This document shows, piece after piece, positions 28,628 through 36,482 of a stretch of 64,000 nucleotides of DNA. Position 1 is the first letter of the stretch. Each line of letters opens with the position of its first letter. Source of the stretch: Streptomyces sp. ALI-76-A (GTDB taxonomy: Bacteria > Actinomycetota > Actinomycetes > Streptomycetales > Streptomycetaceae); NCBI RefSeq assembly GCF_030287445.1, contig NZ_JASVWB010000002.1, positions 1,674,001-1,738,000 of the forward strand, in the 5' to 3' direction. The position numbers and the translations under genes were made by a program. The notes below the pieces were generated by a model. That model saw only the letters and a list, made by a program, of their open reading frames with translations, was not told the origin of the DNA and did not search any database.

Positions 28628-28798
28628 ATGCCCGGTTCCACGGACAGCTCGACGAAGACGATGGGGGTGCTCACCGTCGGCGGACTGGTCGCGGTGACCG
28701 CCTACACGGTGGCGCTCGGCAGCAACGGCTGGCTGTGGTTCGGCTGGGTCGTGCTGGGGCTGATCACCCTCGGGATGGTGGCCACCCGCAGCACGTGA
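28628..28798 (+). CDS. Small two-helix membrane protein of the kinase operon
   Basis: This 56-residue protein has two hydrophobic helices, VLTVGGLVAVTAYTVAL and WLWFGWVVLGLITLGMVA, with a short loop SNG. An AGGAGG overlapping the kinase stop gives an 8-base spacer to ATG 28628, so it is almost certainly translated with the kinase. Function unknown; it may regulate or anchor the kinase. Confidence 0.8.
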   Translation: MPGSTDSSTKTMGVLTVGGLVAVTAYTVALGSNGWLWFGWVVLGLITLGMVATRST

Positions 28799-28810
28799 CC
28801 GCCACGAGCC

Positions 28811-28833
28811 GCCCGGGACCGCCGGTCCCGGGC
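28811..28833. terminator. Hairpin between convergent operons
   Basis: A perfect 10-bp stem GCCCGGGACC / GGTCCCGGGC with a 3-base loop lies between the kinase operon and the end of the convergent histidine kinase gene. It can act in both directions. Confidence 0.7.
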
Positions 28834-28903
28834 CGAGCCCGGGTCCGGCGGGGCGCCGGACGGTCGTCGGGCGGGGCGGACGGCCCCGGCCCGCGGATGA
28901 CCG

Positions 28904-30118
28904 TCAGGCACCGGTGAGGCGGCTCGCGGAGTGCACCCCCGGCTGGTACTTCGGCAGCCGGGCGGTGATCTTCATGCCGGCGCCGACGGCCGTCTCGATG
29001 ACGAGGCCGTAGTCGTCCCCGTACACCTGGCGGAGCCGGTCGTCGACGTTGGACAGTCCGATCCCGCCGGACGGGCTGACCTCGCCCGCGAGGATACGGC
29101 GCAGCAGGACGGGGTCCATGCCGGCGCCGTCGTCCTCGATGACGACGAGGGCCTCGGCGCCGGCGTCCTGTGCGGTGATGCTGATGTGGCTCTTGCCCGC
29201 GACCACCGCCTTGCCCTCCAGGCCGTGCTTGACCGCGTTCTCGACGAGCGGCTGGAGGCAGAGGAACGGCAGGGCGACCGGCAGCACCTCGGGGGCGATC
29301 TGGAGGGTGACCGAGAGCCGGTCGCCGAAGCGTGCCCGTACGAGCGCCAAGTAGTGGTCGATGGCGTGCAGTTCGTCGGCGAGCGTGGTGAAGTCGCCGT
29401 GTCTGCGGAACGAGTAGCGGGTGAAGTCGGCGAACTCCAGCAGCAGTTCGCGGGCGCGTTCGGGGTCGGTGCGGACGAACGAGGCGATCACCGCGAGCGA
29501 GTTGAAGATGAAGTGCGGGGAGATCTGGGCGCGCAGGGCCTTGATCTCGGCCTCGATGAGGCGGGTACGGGACTGGTCGAGGTCGGCGAGTTCGAGCTGC
29601 ACGGACACCCAGCGGGCGACCTCTCCGGCCGCCCGCACCAGGACCGCGGACTCGCGCGGCGCGCAGGCGACCAGGGCACCGTGGACGCGGTCGTCGACGG
29701 TGAGCGGGGTGACCACGGCCCAGCGCACCGGGCAGTCGGGGGTGTCGCAGGTGAGCCGGAAGGCCTCGCCGCGGCCGGTCTCCAGGGGACCGGCGAGGCG
29801 TTCCATGATCTCGGCGCGGTGGTGGCCGCCCACGCCGTCCCAGACGAGGACCTCTTCCTGGTCGGTGAGACAGAGCGCGTCCGTGCCGAGCAGGGTGCGC
29901 AGCCGGCGGGCCGACTTGCGGGCGGTCTCCTCCGTGAGGCCCGCCCGCAGCGGGGGCGCGGCGAGGGAGGCGGTGTGCAGGGTCTCGAAGGTGGCGTGCT
30001 CGACGGGCGTGCCGAGTCCGCCGAGGTGCTGCGGGCGCGCGGTGCGCCGGCCGAGCCAGAAGCCCGCGGCCAGCAGCGGCAGGATCGCCACGCACAGCCC
30101 CGCCAGGAATCCGCTCAC
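28904..30118 (-). CDS. LytS-type sensor histidine kinase
   Basis: This 404-residue kinase has one N-terminal membrane helix (about 3-22), a GAF-like domain (about 45-165), and the LytS/YehU-type phosphoacceptor segment ISPHFIFNSL with H202, then LQPLVENAVKHG (N box) and GGIGLSNVDDRL. It should phosphorylate the LytTR regulator encoded at the start of the same operon. GTG at 30118 overlaps the symporter stop. With only one helix, it may sense a cytoplasmic ligand or the coupled transporter. BtsS and YpdA of E. coli, which sense pyruvate, are distant relatives. Confidence 0.93.
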   Translation of the reverse strand: MSGFLAGLCVAILPLLAAGFWLGRRTARPQHLGGLGTPVEHATFETLHTASLAAPPLRAGLTEETARKSARRLRTLLGTDALCLTDQEEVLVWDGVGGHHRAEIMERLAGPLETGRGEAFRLTCDTPDCPVRWAVVTPLTVDDRVHGALVACAPRESAVLVRAAGEVARWVSVQLELADLDQSRTRLIEAEIKALRAQISPHFIFNSLAVIASFVRTDPERARELLLEFADFTRYSFRRHGDFTTLADELHAIDHYLALVRARFGDRLSVTLQIAPEVLPVALPFLCLQPLVENAVKHGLEGKAVVAGKSHISITAQDAGAEALVVIEDDGAGMDPVLLRRILAGEVSPSGGIGLSNVDDRLRQVYGDDYGLVIETAVGAGMKITARLPKYQPGVHSASRLTGA

Positions 30119-31827
30119 GCCTTCACCTCCGTGCGCAGTTCCTCCGGCAGGTGGAAGCGGGCCAGGATCGCCGCCGTCCCGGCCGGTACCCGTGCCGCCG
30201 TCGCCAGGGACACCAGCACCATGGTGAGGAACGCCAGCGGCACCGACCAGAGCGCGGGCCAGGCGAGCAGGGCGTGCAGCGGGCCGGTGCCCGGGAAGCC
30301 CGCCATGGTGGCGGCCACGGCGGCGAACGCGGAGCCGCCGCCGACCAGCATGCCCGCCGCCGCGCCCGGCGGGGTCAGCCGCCGCCACCAGATGCCGAGG
30401 ACGAGCAGCGGGCAGAAGGAGGACGCCGACACGGCGAAGGCCAGCCCCACCGCGTCGGCGACGGGCAGCCCGCCGGCCAGGAGGCTCGCGGCGAGCGGTA
30501 CGGCCATGGCGAGCACCGTGCCCAGCCGGAAGTGCCGTACCCCGCGCGAGGGCAGCACGTCCTGGGTGAGCACGCCCGCGACCGCCATGGTCAGCCCGGA
30601 GGCGGTGGACAGGAACGCGGCGAAGGCCCCGCCGGCGATCAGCGCGCCGAGCAGGTCGCCGCCGAGACCGCCGATGACCCGCTCGGGCAGCAGGAGGACG
30701 GCGGCGTCCGCGTCGCCGGTGAGGGTGAGTTCGGGGGCGTAGAGCCGGCCGAGGGCACCGTAGACGGGCGGCAGCAGGTAGAAACCGCCGATCAGGGCGA
30801 GTACGGCGACCGTGGTGCGGCGGGCGGCGACGCCGTGCGGGCTGGTGTAGAAGCGGACGACGACGTGCGGCAGGCCCATGGTGCCGAGGAAGGTGGCGAG
30901 GATCAGCCCGTACGTGGCGTACAGCGGGCGTTCCTCGCGGCCCGCGGCCAGGGAGGTCGACATGCCGCCGTCGCTGCCGCGGTCGGCGGCCGGGACGGCG
31001 GCGCCCCGGTCGAAGGCGAGCCGGGTGCCCTGCTCGACGCGGTGGGTGCCGGCCGAGAGCCGCAGCCGCTCGTCGTCGTACGGGCGGCCGTCGACGGTGC
31101 CGCTCACCGTGACCGTGAGCGGGGCGGCCAGCTTGAGGTCGAGGCCGGTGTCGACGCGGACGGTCCGCTGTTCGCGGAAGGTGGCCGGTTCCTCGAAGGC
31201 CTGCCGGGGTGCCCCGTCGCCCTGCCAGGCGAGGACCAGGAAGAGGGCGGGGACGAGCAGGGCGGTGAGTTTGAGCCAGTACTGGAAGGCCTGCACGAAG
31301 GTGATGCTGCGCATGCCGCCGGCGGCGACGGTGGCGACCACGACGGCCGCCACGATCACTCCGCCGAGCCATCCGGGCGCCCCGGTCAGCACGGTCAACG
31401 TCAGTCCCGCGCCCTGGAGCTGGGGCAGCAGGTACAGCCAGCCGACACCGACGACGAAGGCGCCCGCGAGCCGCCGTACCGCCTGGGAGGCGAGCCGGGC
31501 CTCGGCGAAGTCGGGCAGCGTGTAGGCGCCGGAGCGGCGCAGCGGGGCGGCGACGAACAGGAGCAGGACCAGATAGCCGGCGGTGTAGCCGACCGGGTAC
31601 CAGAGCATGTCGGGGCCCTGCACCAGGACCAGGCCGGCGATGCCGAGGAAGGAGGCGGCGGAGAGGTACTCGCCGCTGATGGCGGCCGCGTTCAGGCGGG
31701 GGCCGACGGTGCGGGAGGCGACGTAGAAGTCGGAGGTGGTGCGGGAGAGGCGCAGGCCGAGGGCGCCGACGAGGACGGTGGCGACGACGACCAGGGCGAC
31801 GGCGGGGACCGCGTAGTTCGAGTTCAT
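30115..31827 (-). CDS. Sodium/solute symporter (acetate/monocarboxylate type)
   Basis: The 570-residue protein is a sodium:solute symporter family permease with about 13 membrane helices. It shows SGEYLSAASFLGIAG, typical of ActP/MctC-like acetate and pyruvate carriers, and PHVVVRFYT in the core. A soluble loop of about 100 residues (near 205-305), rich in charged residues, is inserted between helices and is longer than usual. It overlaps the downstream kinase gene by 4 bases. The substrate is probably a short monocarboxylate, by family and by the linked regulatory system. Confidence 0.9.
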   Translation of the reverse strand: MNSNYAVPAVALVVVATVLVGALGLRLSRTTSDFYVASRTVGPRLNAAAISGEYLSAASFLGIAGLVLVQGPDMLWYPVGYTAGYLVLLLFVAAPLRRSGAYTLPDFAEARLASQAVRRLAGAFVVGVGWLYLLPQLQGAGLTLTVLTGAPGWLGGVIVAAVVVATVAAGGMRSITFVQAFQYWLKLTALLVPALFLVLAWQGDGAPRQAFEEPATFREQRTVRVDTGLDLKLAAPLTVTVSGTVDGRPYDDERLRLSAGTHRVEQGTRLAFDRGAAVPAADRGSDGGMSTSLAAGREERPLYATYGLILATFLGTMGLPHVVVRFYTSPHGVAARRTTVAVLALIGGFYLLPPVYGALGRLYAPELTLTGDADAAVLLLPERVIGGLGGDLLGALIAGGAFAAFLSTASGLTMAVAGVLTQDVLPSRGVRHFRLGTVLAMAVPLAASLLAGGLPVADAVGLAFAVSASSFCPLLVLGIWWRRLTPPGAAAGMLVGGGSAFAAVAATMAGFPGTGPLHALLAWPALWSVPLAFLTMVLVSLATAARVPAGTAAILARFHLPEELRTEVKA

Positions 31828-31838
31828 CCGCGTTCAGT

Positions 31839-32198
31839 TCACCGGTCTTCGACGAGGCGCACGAAGTCCCGCTCGTTGCGTTCGGCCCGGCGCACGTACC
31901 AGCGGGCGAGCAGGACCAGCGGGGCGTAGAGGCCGAAGCCGAGGACGGCCCATTGCAGGCGGCGGGCGTCCGGCATCGCGGCGAACAGCAGCGGGAGCGG
32001 GCCGATGAGCAGGCCGAGGACCGCGAACACCGCGAGGGCGGCGCGCAGTTGGGTGCGCATCAGGGAGCGGACGTAGGTGTGGCCGAGGGTGGTCTGTTCG
32101 TCGATCTCGGTGCGCGGGCGGTAGTAGCCGGAGACGCGGCGGGTGCGCCGGGGCGGGCCGGTGACGACCACGCGGCGTTCGGTGGGGTTCTGCGGCAT
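31839..32198 (-). CDS. Small membrane protein linked to symporter (DUF485-like)
   Basis: The protein of about 119 residues has a basic N-terminal tail (about 1-45) and two membrane helices near 50-70 and 80-100, ending in a charged segment. It occupies the place of the small DUF485/YjcH-type partner found with acetate symporters. ATG 32198 has AGGAGG 8 bases upstream; a GTG at 32204 overlaps the regulator stop and is the alternative. The symporter gene follows after 11 bases. Confidence 0.8.
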   Translation of the reverse strand: MPQNPTERRVVVTGPPRRTRRVSGYYRPRTEIDEQTTLGHTYVRSLMRTQLRAALAVFAVLGLLIGPLPLLFAAMPDARRLQWAVLGFGLYAPLVLLARWYVRRAERNERDFVRLVEDR

Positions 32199-32200
32199 CG

Positions 32201-32950
32201 TCACGTCCTCCTCATCAGCAGGTCCCGCAGTTCGCGGGCGTGGCGACGGCTGACCTGGAGCTCCTCGGAGCCGACCAGGACGCTCACCGTGCCCGCGTCC
32301 AGGCGGAGTTCGCCGATGTGGCGCAGGGCGACCAGATGGCGGCGGTGGATGCGGACGAAACCGCGGGAGCGCCAGCGCTCCTCCAGCGTGGACAGCGGGA
32401 TCCGGACGAGGTGGCTGCCCCGGTCGGTGTGCAGGCGGGCGTAGTCGCCCTGGGCCTCGACGTGGGTGATGTCGTCGACGGAGACGAACCGGGTGACGCC
32501 GCCGAGCTCGACGGGTATGTGGTCGGGGTCGGGCTCGTGCACGGGTATGCGGGGGCCGGAGTCGCTGCGCTCGGCGGCCCGGCGGACGGCTTCCGCGAGC
32601 CGCTCCTTGCGCACGGGTTTGAGGACGTAGTCGACGGCCTTGAGATCGAAGGCCTGGACGGCGAAGTCCTCGTGCGCGGTGACGAACACCACCAGCGGCG
32701 GCTTCGCGAACCCGGTGAGCAGGCGGGCCAGGTCCAGTCCGTCGAGGCCGGGCATGTTGATGTCGAGGAAGACGACGTCGATCGCCTCGGGCCCGTCCGG
32801 CCCCGACTCCAGCGCGCGGTTGATCCGGCGCAGTGCCTCGGTCGCGTCACCGGCGCCCTCCGCGCTGCCGATGCGGGGATCGGCGTTCAGGAGGTAGAGC
32901 AGTTCCTCCAGCGAGGGGCGTTCGTCGTCGACAGCCAGGGCGCGCAGCAT
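32201..32950 (-). CDS. LytTR family response regulator
   Basis: This 249-residue regulator has a receiver domain with phosphoacceptor D63 (VVFLDINMPGLDG), the VTAH and LKP signature positions, and a C-terminal LytTR DNA-binding domain (FVSVDDITHVEAQGDYARLH to HIGELRLDAG). It heads an operon with the small membrane protein, symporter and LytS-type kinase, so a complete sensing-transport unit is co-transcribed. ATG at 32950 gives a standard receiver start. LytTR proteins bind paired direct repeats; candidates lie just upstream. Confidence 0.93.
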   Translation of the reverse strand: MLRALAVDDERPSLEELLYLLNADPRIGSAEGAGDATEALRRINRALESGPDGPEAIDVVFLDINMPGLDGLDLARLLTGFAKPPLVVFVTAHEDFAVQAFDLKAVDYVLKPVRKERLAEAVRRAAERSDSGPRIPVHEPDPDHIPVELGGVTRFVSVDDITHVEAQGDYARLHTDRGSHLVRIPLSTLEERWRSRGFVRIHRRHLVALRHIGELRLDAGTVSVLVGSEELQVSRRHARELRDLLMRRT

Positions 32951-32979
32951 GAGGGTGGAGTGTAGGAGCAATTCGTACG

Positions 32980-33021
32980 CCTGGACATGTGCCCAGGTGT
33001 GGACCTCGTGCCAGGTAGGGT
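32980..33021. promoter_or_regulatory. Inverted and direct repeats in the LytTR/Lrp divergent promoter
   Basis: CCTGG-8-CCAGG lies at 32980-32997, and GCCCAGGTG near 32991 recurs as GCCAGGTAG near 33010. The site lies between the divergent LytTR and Lrp genes and could bind either regulator. Confidence 0.4.
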
Positions 33022-33050
33022 GCCCTCCCCGTGCTGGATACAGTGCGCGC

Positions 33051-33566
33051 ATGAACAGCAGGCCCGCGCCCTTCGACGAGCTCGACCGGAAGATCCTCAC
33101 CGCGCTGATGGCGAACGCCAGGACCAGCTTCGCCGAGATCGGCGCGGTGGTCGGGCTGTCCGCGACGGCGGTCAAGCGGCGGGTGGACCGGCTGCGCGAC
33201 TCGGGGGTGATCACCGGGTTCACGGCCACGGTGAAGCCGTCGGCGCTGGGCTGGCGTACGGAGGCGTACGTCGAGGTGTACTGCGAGGGCGCGGCGCCGC
33301 CCCGGCGACTGGCGGAGGTGGTCCGCAACCATCCGGAGATCACCGCGGCCATGACGGTGACGGGTGGGGCGGACGCGCTGCTGCATGTGCGGGCGCGGGA
33401 CGTCGAGCACTTCGAGGAGGTGCTGGAGCGGATCCGGGTGGAGCCGTTCATCCGGAAGACGATCAGCGTGATGGTGCTGTCCCACCTCCTGCCGGACAGC
33501 CCGGAGGCGGGTGCCAGCCAGCCGGCGCCGGAGGAGACGCCGGCCCGCGCAACAGACGTGCGCTGA
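33051..33566 (+). CDS. Lrp/AsnC family transcriptional regulator
   Basis: This 171-residue protein has an N-terminal AsnC helix-turn-helix (LDRKILTALMANARTSFAEI, then GLSATAVKRRVDRL) and the alpha/beta ligand-binding domain. A tail of about 25 residues rich in Pro, Glu and Ala follows. Divergence from the LytTR operon and position just before dimethylargininase and ornithine aminotransferase genes on the same strand suggest it responds to arginine or ornithine and controls them. It starts at ATG 33051. Confidence 0.92.
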   Translation: MNSRPAPFDELDRKILTALMANARTSFAEIGAVVGLSATAVKRRVDRLRDSGVITGFTATVKPSALGWRTEAYVEVYCEGAAPPRRLAEVVRNHPEITAAMTVTGGADALLHVRARDVEHFEEVLERIRVEPFIRKTISVMVLSHLLPDSPEAGASQPAPEETPARATDVR

Positions 33567-33689
33567 ACCGGCCGAAGACGCAGCGTTACTGCGTGGACAC
33601 GCAAGTCCTGTTCCTTGTCGGCCGTGTCCGGCACTTCCTACCGTGGAGTCACCCCCTCTCGACACCGCAGGAAGCGGAGGAACCCCTCT

Positions 33690-34511
33690 GTGACCGATAC
33701 CCGTGTGCCGCGCCGACGGCGTTTTCTCGTCTGCGAACCCAGACACTTCGCCGTGCAGTACGCGATCAATCCCTGGATGCGACCCGACACCCGCGTCGAC
33801 GTCGACCTCGCCCAGGAGCAGTGGCAGACACTGATCCGCGCCTACCGGTCGCACGGGCACAGCGTCGACGTCGTGGAGCCGGTCCCCGGCCTGCCGGACA
33901 TGGTCTTCGCCGCGAACTCGGCGGTCGTCGTCGACGGCCGCGTCTTCGGCTCCCTCTTCCACGCGCCCGAGCGCCGCCCCGAGTCCACCCACTACGAGAC
34001 CTGGTTCAAGACGGCGGGCTACGACGTGTACCGTCCCGGCTCCGTCTGCGAGGGCGAGGGCGACCTGGTGTGGACGGGCCGGTACATGCTGGCCGGCACC
34101 GGGTTCCGGACGGCCCGTTCGGCGCACCGCGAGGTCCAGGAGTTCTTCGGCCACCCGGTGATCAGCCTGACGCTGGTGGACCCGTACTTCTACCACCTGG
34201 ACACGGCCCTGTTCGTCCTGGACGGCGGGCACGAGGGGAACATCGTGTACTACCCGGAGGCCTTCTCGCCGGGCAGCCGCGAGGTGCTCGCGCGGCTGTA
34301 CCCGGACGCGGTGCTGGCCACCCGTGACGACGCGATGACGTTCGGCCTGAACTCCGTCTCCGACGGACGCCATGTCTTCATCGCCCCGCAGGCGGAGGCC
34401 CTCGCCTGCCGCCTCACCGACCGCGGCTACGTCCCCGTCCCCGTCGACCTCTCCGAGTTCCAGAAGGCCGGCGGAGGCATCAAGTGCTGCACCCAGGAGA
34501 TCCGCTCATGA
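33690..34511 (+). CDS. ddaH: Dimethylarginine dimethylaminohydrolase
   Basis: The 273-residue protein belongs to the amidinotransferase fold. DDAH enzymes hydrolyse methylated arginine to citrulline and methylamine. It has EPRHFAVQYAINPWM at the N terminus, FAANSAVV, the EGEGDLV acidic loop, and a C-terminal GGGIKCCTQEI holding the nucleophilic Cys (C266 or C267). GTG 33690 follows GGAGGAA. Its stop overlaps the rocD start by 4 bases (ATGA), so arginine-derivative breakdown and ornithine use are coupled. Hydrolysis of arginine itself or of another guanidino compound is an alternative. Confidence 0.9.
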   Translation: MTDTRVPRRRRFLVCEPRHFAVQYAINPWMRPDTRVDVDLAQEQWQTLIRAYRSHGHSVDVVEPVPGLPDMVFAANSAVVVDGRVFGSLFHAPERRPESTHYETWFKTAGYDVYRPGSVCEGEGDLVWTGRYMLAGTGFRTARSAHREVQEFFGHPVISLTLVDPYFYHLDTALFVLDGGHEGNIVYYPEAFSPGSREVLARLYPDAVLATRDDAMTFGLNSVSDGRHVFIAPQAEALACRLTDRGYVPVPVDLSEFQKAGGGIKCCTQEIRS

Positions 34512-35731
34512 CCGCACCCGTCCGTACGCGTACCTCCGCCGACCTGATCCGCGCCGAGGAGCCGGTGCTGGCGCACAACTACCACCCGCTGCCGGTGGTC
34601 GTCGCCCGTGCCGAGGGCGTCTGGGTGCAGGACGTCGAGGGCCGCCGCTACCTCGACATGCTGGCCGGTTACTCGGCGCTCAACTTCGGCCACCGGCACC
34701 CCGCGCTGGTCGAGGCGGCCCACGCGCAGCTCGACCGCCTCACCCTCACCTCACGCGCCTTCCACAACGACCGGCTCGCCGAGTTCGCCGAGCGGCTCGC
34801 GGAGTTGACCGGGCTGGACATGGTGCTGCCCATGAACACCGGCGCGGAGGCGGTGGAGAGCGGGATCAAGGTGGCCCGCAAGTGGGCGTACGAGGTGAAG
34901 GGCGTCCCCGCCGACCGGGCGACGATCGTCGTCGCGGCGGACAACTTCCACGGCCGGACGACGACGATCGTGTCGTTCTCCACGGACGAGACGGCACGGG
35001 CGGGCTTCGGCCCCTTCACTCCGGGTTTCCGGATCGTGCCGTACAACGACCTGGCCGCGCTGGAGGCGGCGGTCGACGAGACGACGGCCGCGGTGCTCAT
35101 CGAGCCCGTCCAGGGTGAGGCGGGTGTGGTCGTGCCGGACGACGGCTACCTCACCGGCGTGCGTGAGCTGACCCGCCGCGAGGGGTGCCTGTTCATCGCG
35201 GACGAGATCCAGTCGGGCCTCGGCCGCACGGGCCGGACGCTGGCCGTCGAGCACGAGTCGGTGGTGCCCGACGTCCTGCTTCTGGGCAAGGCGCTCGGCG
35301 GCGGCATCGTCCCGGTGTCCGCGGTGGTCGCCCGCCGGGACGTGCTGGGTGTCCTGCGGGCGGGCGAGCACGGGTCGACGTTCGGCGGCAACCCGCTCGC
35401 CGCCGCGGTCGGCACGGCGGTGGTCGAACTGCTGGAGACGGGCGAGTACCAGCGCCGGGCCGCCGAGCTGGGCACGCTGCTCCGCGACGGGCTGACCGCG
35501 CTGGTCGGCAAGGGGGTCGTCGGCTTCCGGGCGCGCGGCCTGTGGGCGGGCGTCGACCTGGACCCGGCCGTCGGCACGGGCCGCGAGATCGGCGAGCGCC
35601 TGCTCCACGAGGGCGTCCTCGCCAAGGACACCCACGGCTCCACCATCCGCCTGGCACCCCCGCTGACCATCACCGGGGAGGAACTCACGACGGCGCTGGG
35701 CGCGTTGGAGCGGGTCCTGGCCCGGGGCTGA
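34508..35731 (+). CDS. rocD: Ornithine--oxo-acid aminotransferase
   Basis: This 407-residue PLP enzyme transfers the delta-amino group of ornithine to 2-oxoglutarate, giving glutamate semialdehyde. It shows the N-terminal NYHPLPVVVARAEGVWVQD, MNTGAEAVES for cofactor phosphate, IADEIQSGLGRTG, and the Schiff-base Lys in LLLGKALGGG. It overlaps ddaH by 4 bases and, with the Lrp regulator upstream, forms an arginine/ornithine catabolic unit. A 56-bp repeat array begins 30 bases after its stop. Confidence 0.94.
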   Translation: MTAPVRTRTSADLIRAEEPVLAHNYHPLPVVVARAEGVWVQDVEGRRYLDMLAGYSALNFGHRHPALVEAAHAQLDRLTLTSRAFHNDRLAEFAERLAELTGLDMVLPMNTGAEAVESGIKVARKWAYEVKGVPADRATIVVAADNFHGRTTTIVSFSTDETARAGFGPFTPGFRIVPYNDLAALEAAVDETTAAVLIEPVQGEAGVVVPDDGYLTGVRELTRREGCLFIADEIQSGLGRTGRTLAVEHESVVPDVLLLGKALGGGIVPVSAVVARRDVLGVLRAGEHGSTFGGNPLAAAVGTAVVELLETGEYQRRAAELGTLLRDGLTALVGKGVVGFRARGLWAGVDLDPAVGTGREIGERLLHEGVLAKDTHGSTIRLAPPLTITGEELTTALGALERVLARG

Positions 35732-35761
35732 CGGCCCGGGCGGCGGGACTGCACTGCCGCC

Positions 35762-36035
35762 CGGGCGAGCCCGGCCCGAGGCCGATGCCCCGACAGCGGC
35801 GGGACTCCGCAGCCACCCGGGCAAGCCCGACCCGAGCCCGAAGCCCCGACAACGGCGGAACTCCGCAGCCACCCGGGCAAGCCCGACCCGACCCCGAAGC
35901 CCCGACAACGGCGGAACTCCGCAGCCACCCGGGCGAGCCCGACCCGACCCCGAAGCCCCGACGGCGGCGGAGCTGCGCAGCCGCCCGGGCGAGCCCGGCC
36001 CGAGGCCGATGCCCCGACGGCGGCGGGCGGAGAGG
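35762..36035. repeat. 56-bp tandem repeat, about five copies
   Basis: A 56-base unit, marked by CGGGC(A/G)AGCCCG, starts at 35762, 35818, 35874, 35930 and 35986. The middle copies are nearly identical and the outer two share variants, such as GAGGCCGATGCC in the first and fifth. The unit is not a multiple of three and opens frames on both strands that look protein-like but repeat in all frames. It lies between rocD and the phosphatase gene. Confidence 0.92.
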
Positions 36036-36482
36036 ACTGCGGGTTGAGTGGGGCCTGCCCACCGTGACGCCCTGACGGCGGCGGGGAGCGGAGGCGGTTG
36101 CCGACTGGTCGGCCCGGCCCGGCCGCACGTTCGGCCGAGCCCTCTTCGACCTTCCTGCCGCCGCCTCGCGCGTCCCGGAGACGACCGGCACCTCCGGCGC
36201 GTCCCGGTCACCCGTCCCGTCGTACCGTCGTCGGCCCTCCGCTGCGGGGGCCGGTCGCCGGGACCGCGGGCCTGTGGCCCGGCGGCGACCGCACCGGTCC
36301 GAGCGCGGCCGTCCGGTCCGTCCCGCACCGCGGTGCCGCCGGCCGCTCCGGTCCGTCGCCGACCGGCCGGGGCGGGCGCGACGGGGAGCGTCCGCCTGGT
36401 GCGAGGCCGTGCGGTCTCGTCGTCGAGGGGCAAGATTGAGTCAAGTAGTGGTAGACCACTCTCAGCGACAGAGAGGTCGGCC
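36036..36482 (+). promoter_or_regulatory. Leader of the first SpoIIE gene with a 14-base palindrome
   Basis: This 447-base stretch carries no convincing gene. Near its end is the inverted repeat AGTGGT-AG-ACCACT (36447-36460) in a less G/C-rich patch, placed where a promoter or operator for the gene at 36483 would be. GAGAGG at 36471-36476 is the likely ribosome site. The rest shows nothing I can name. Confidence 0.5.

Noticed and set aside
35146..35928. Minus-strand frame with repeated GWLRSSAVVGASGSG-type peptide
   Set aside because: The repetition comes from the 56-bp array, whose unit is not a multiple of three, and the frame runs into rocD antisense.
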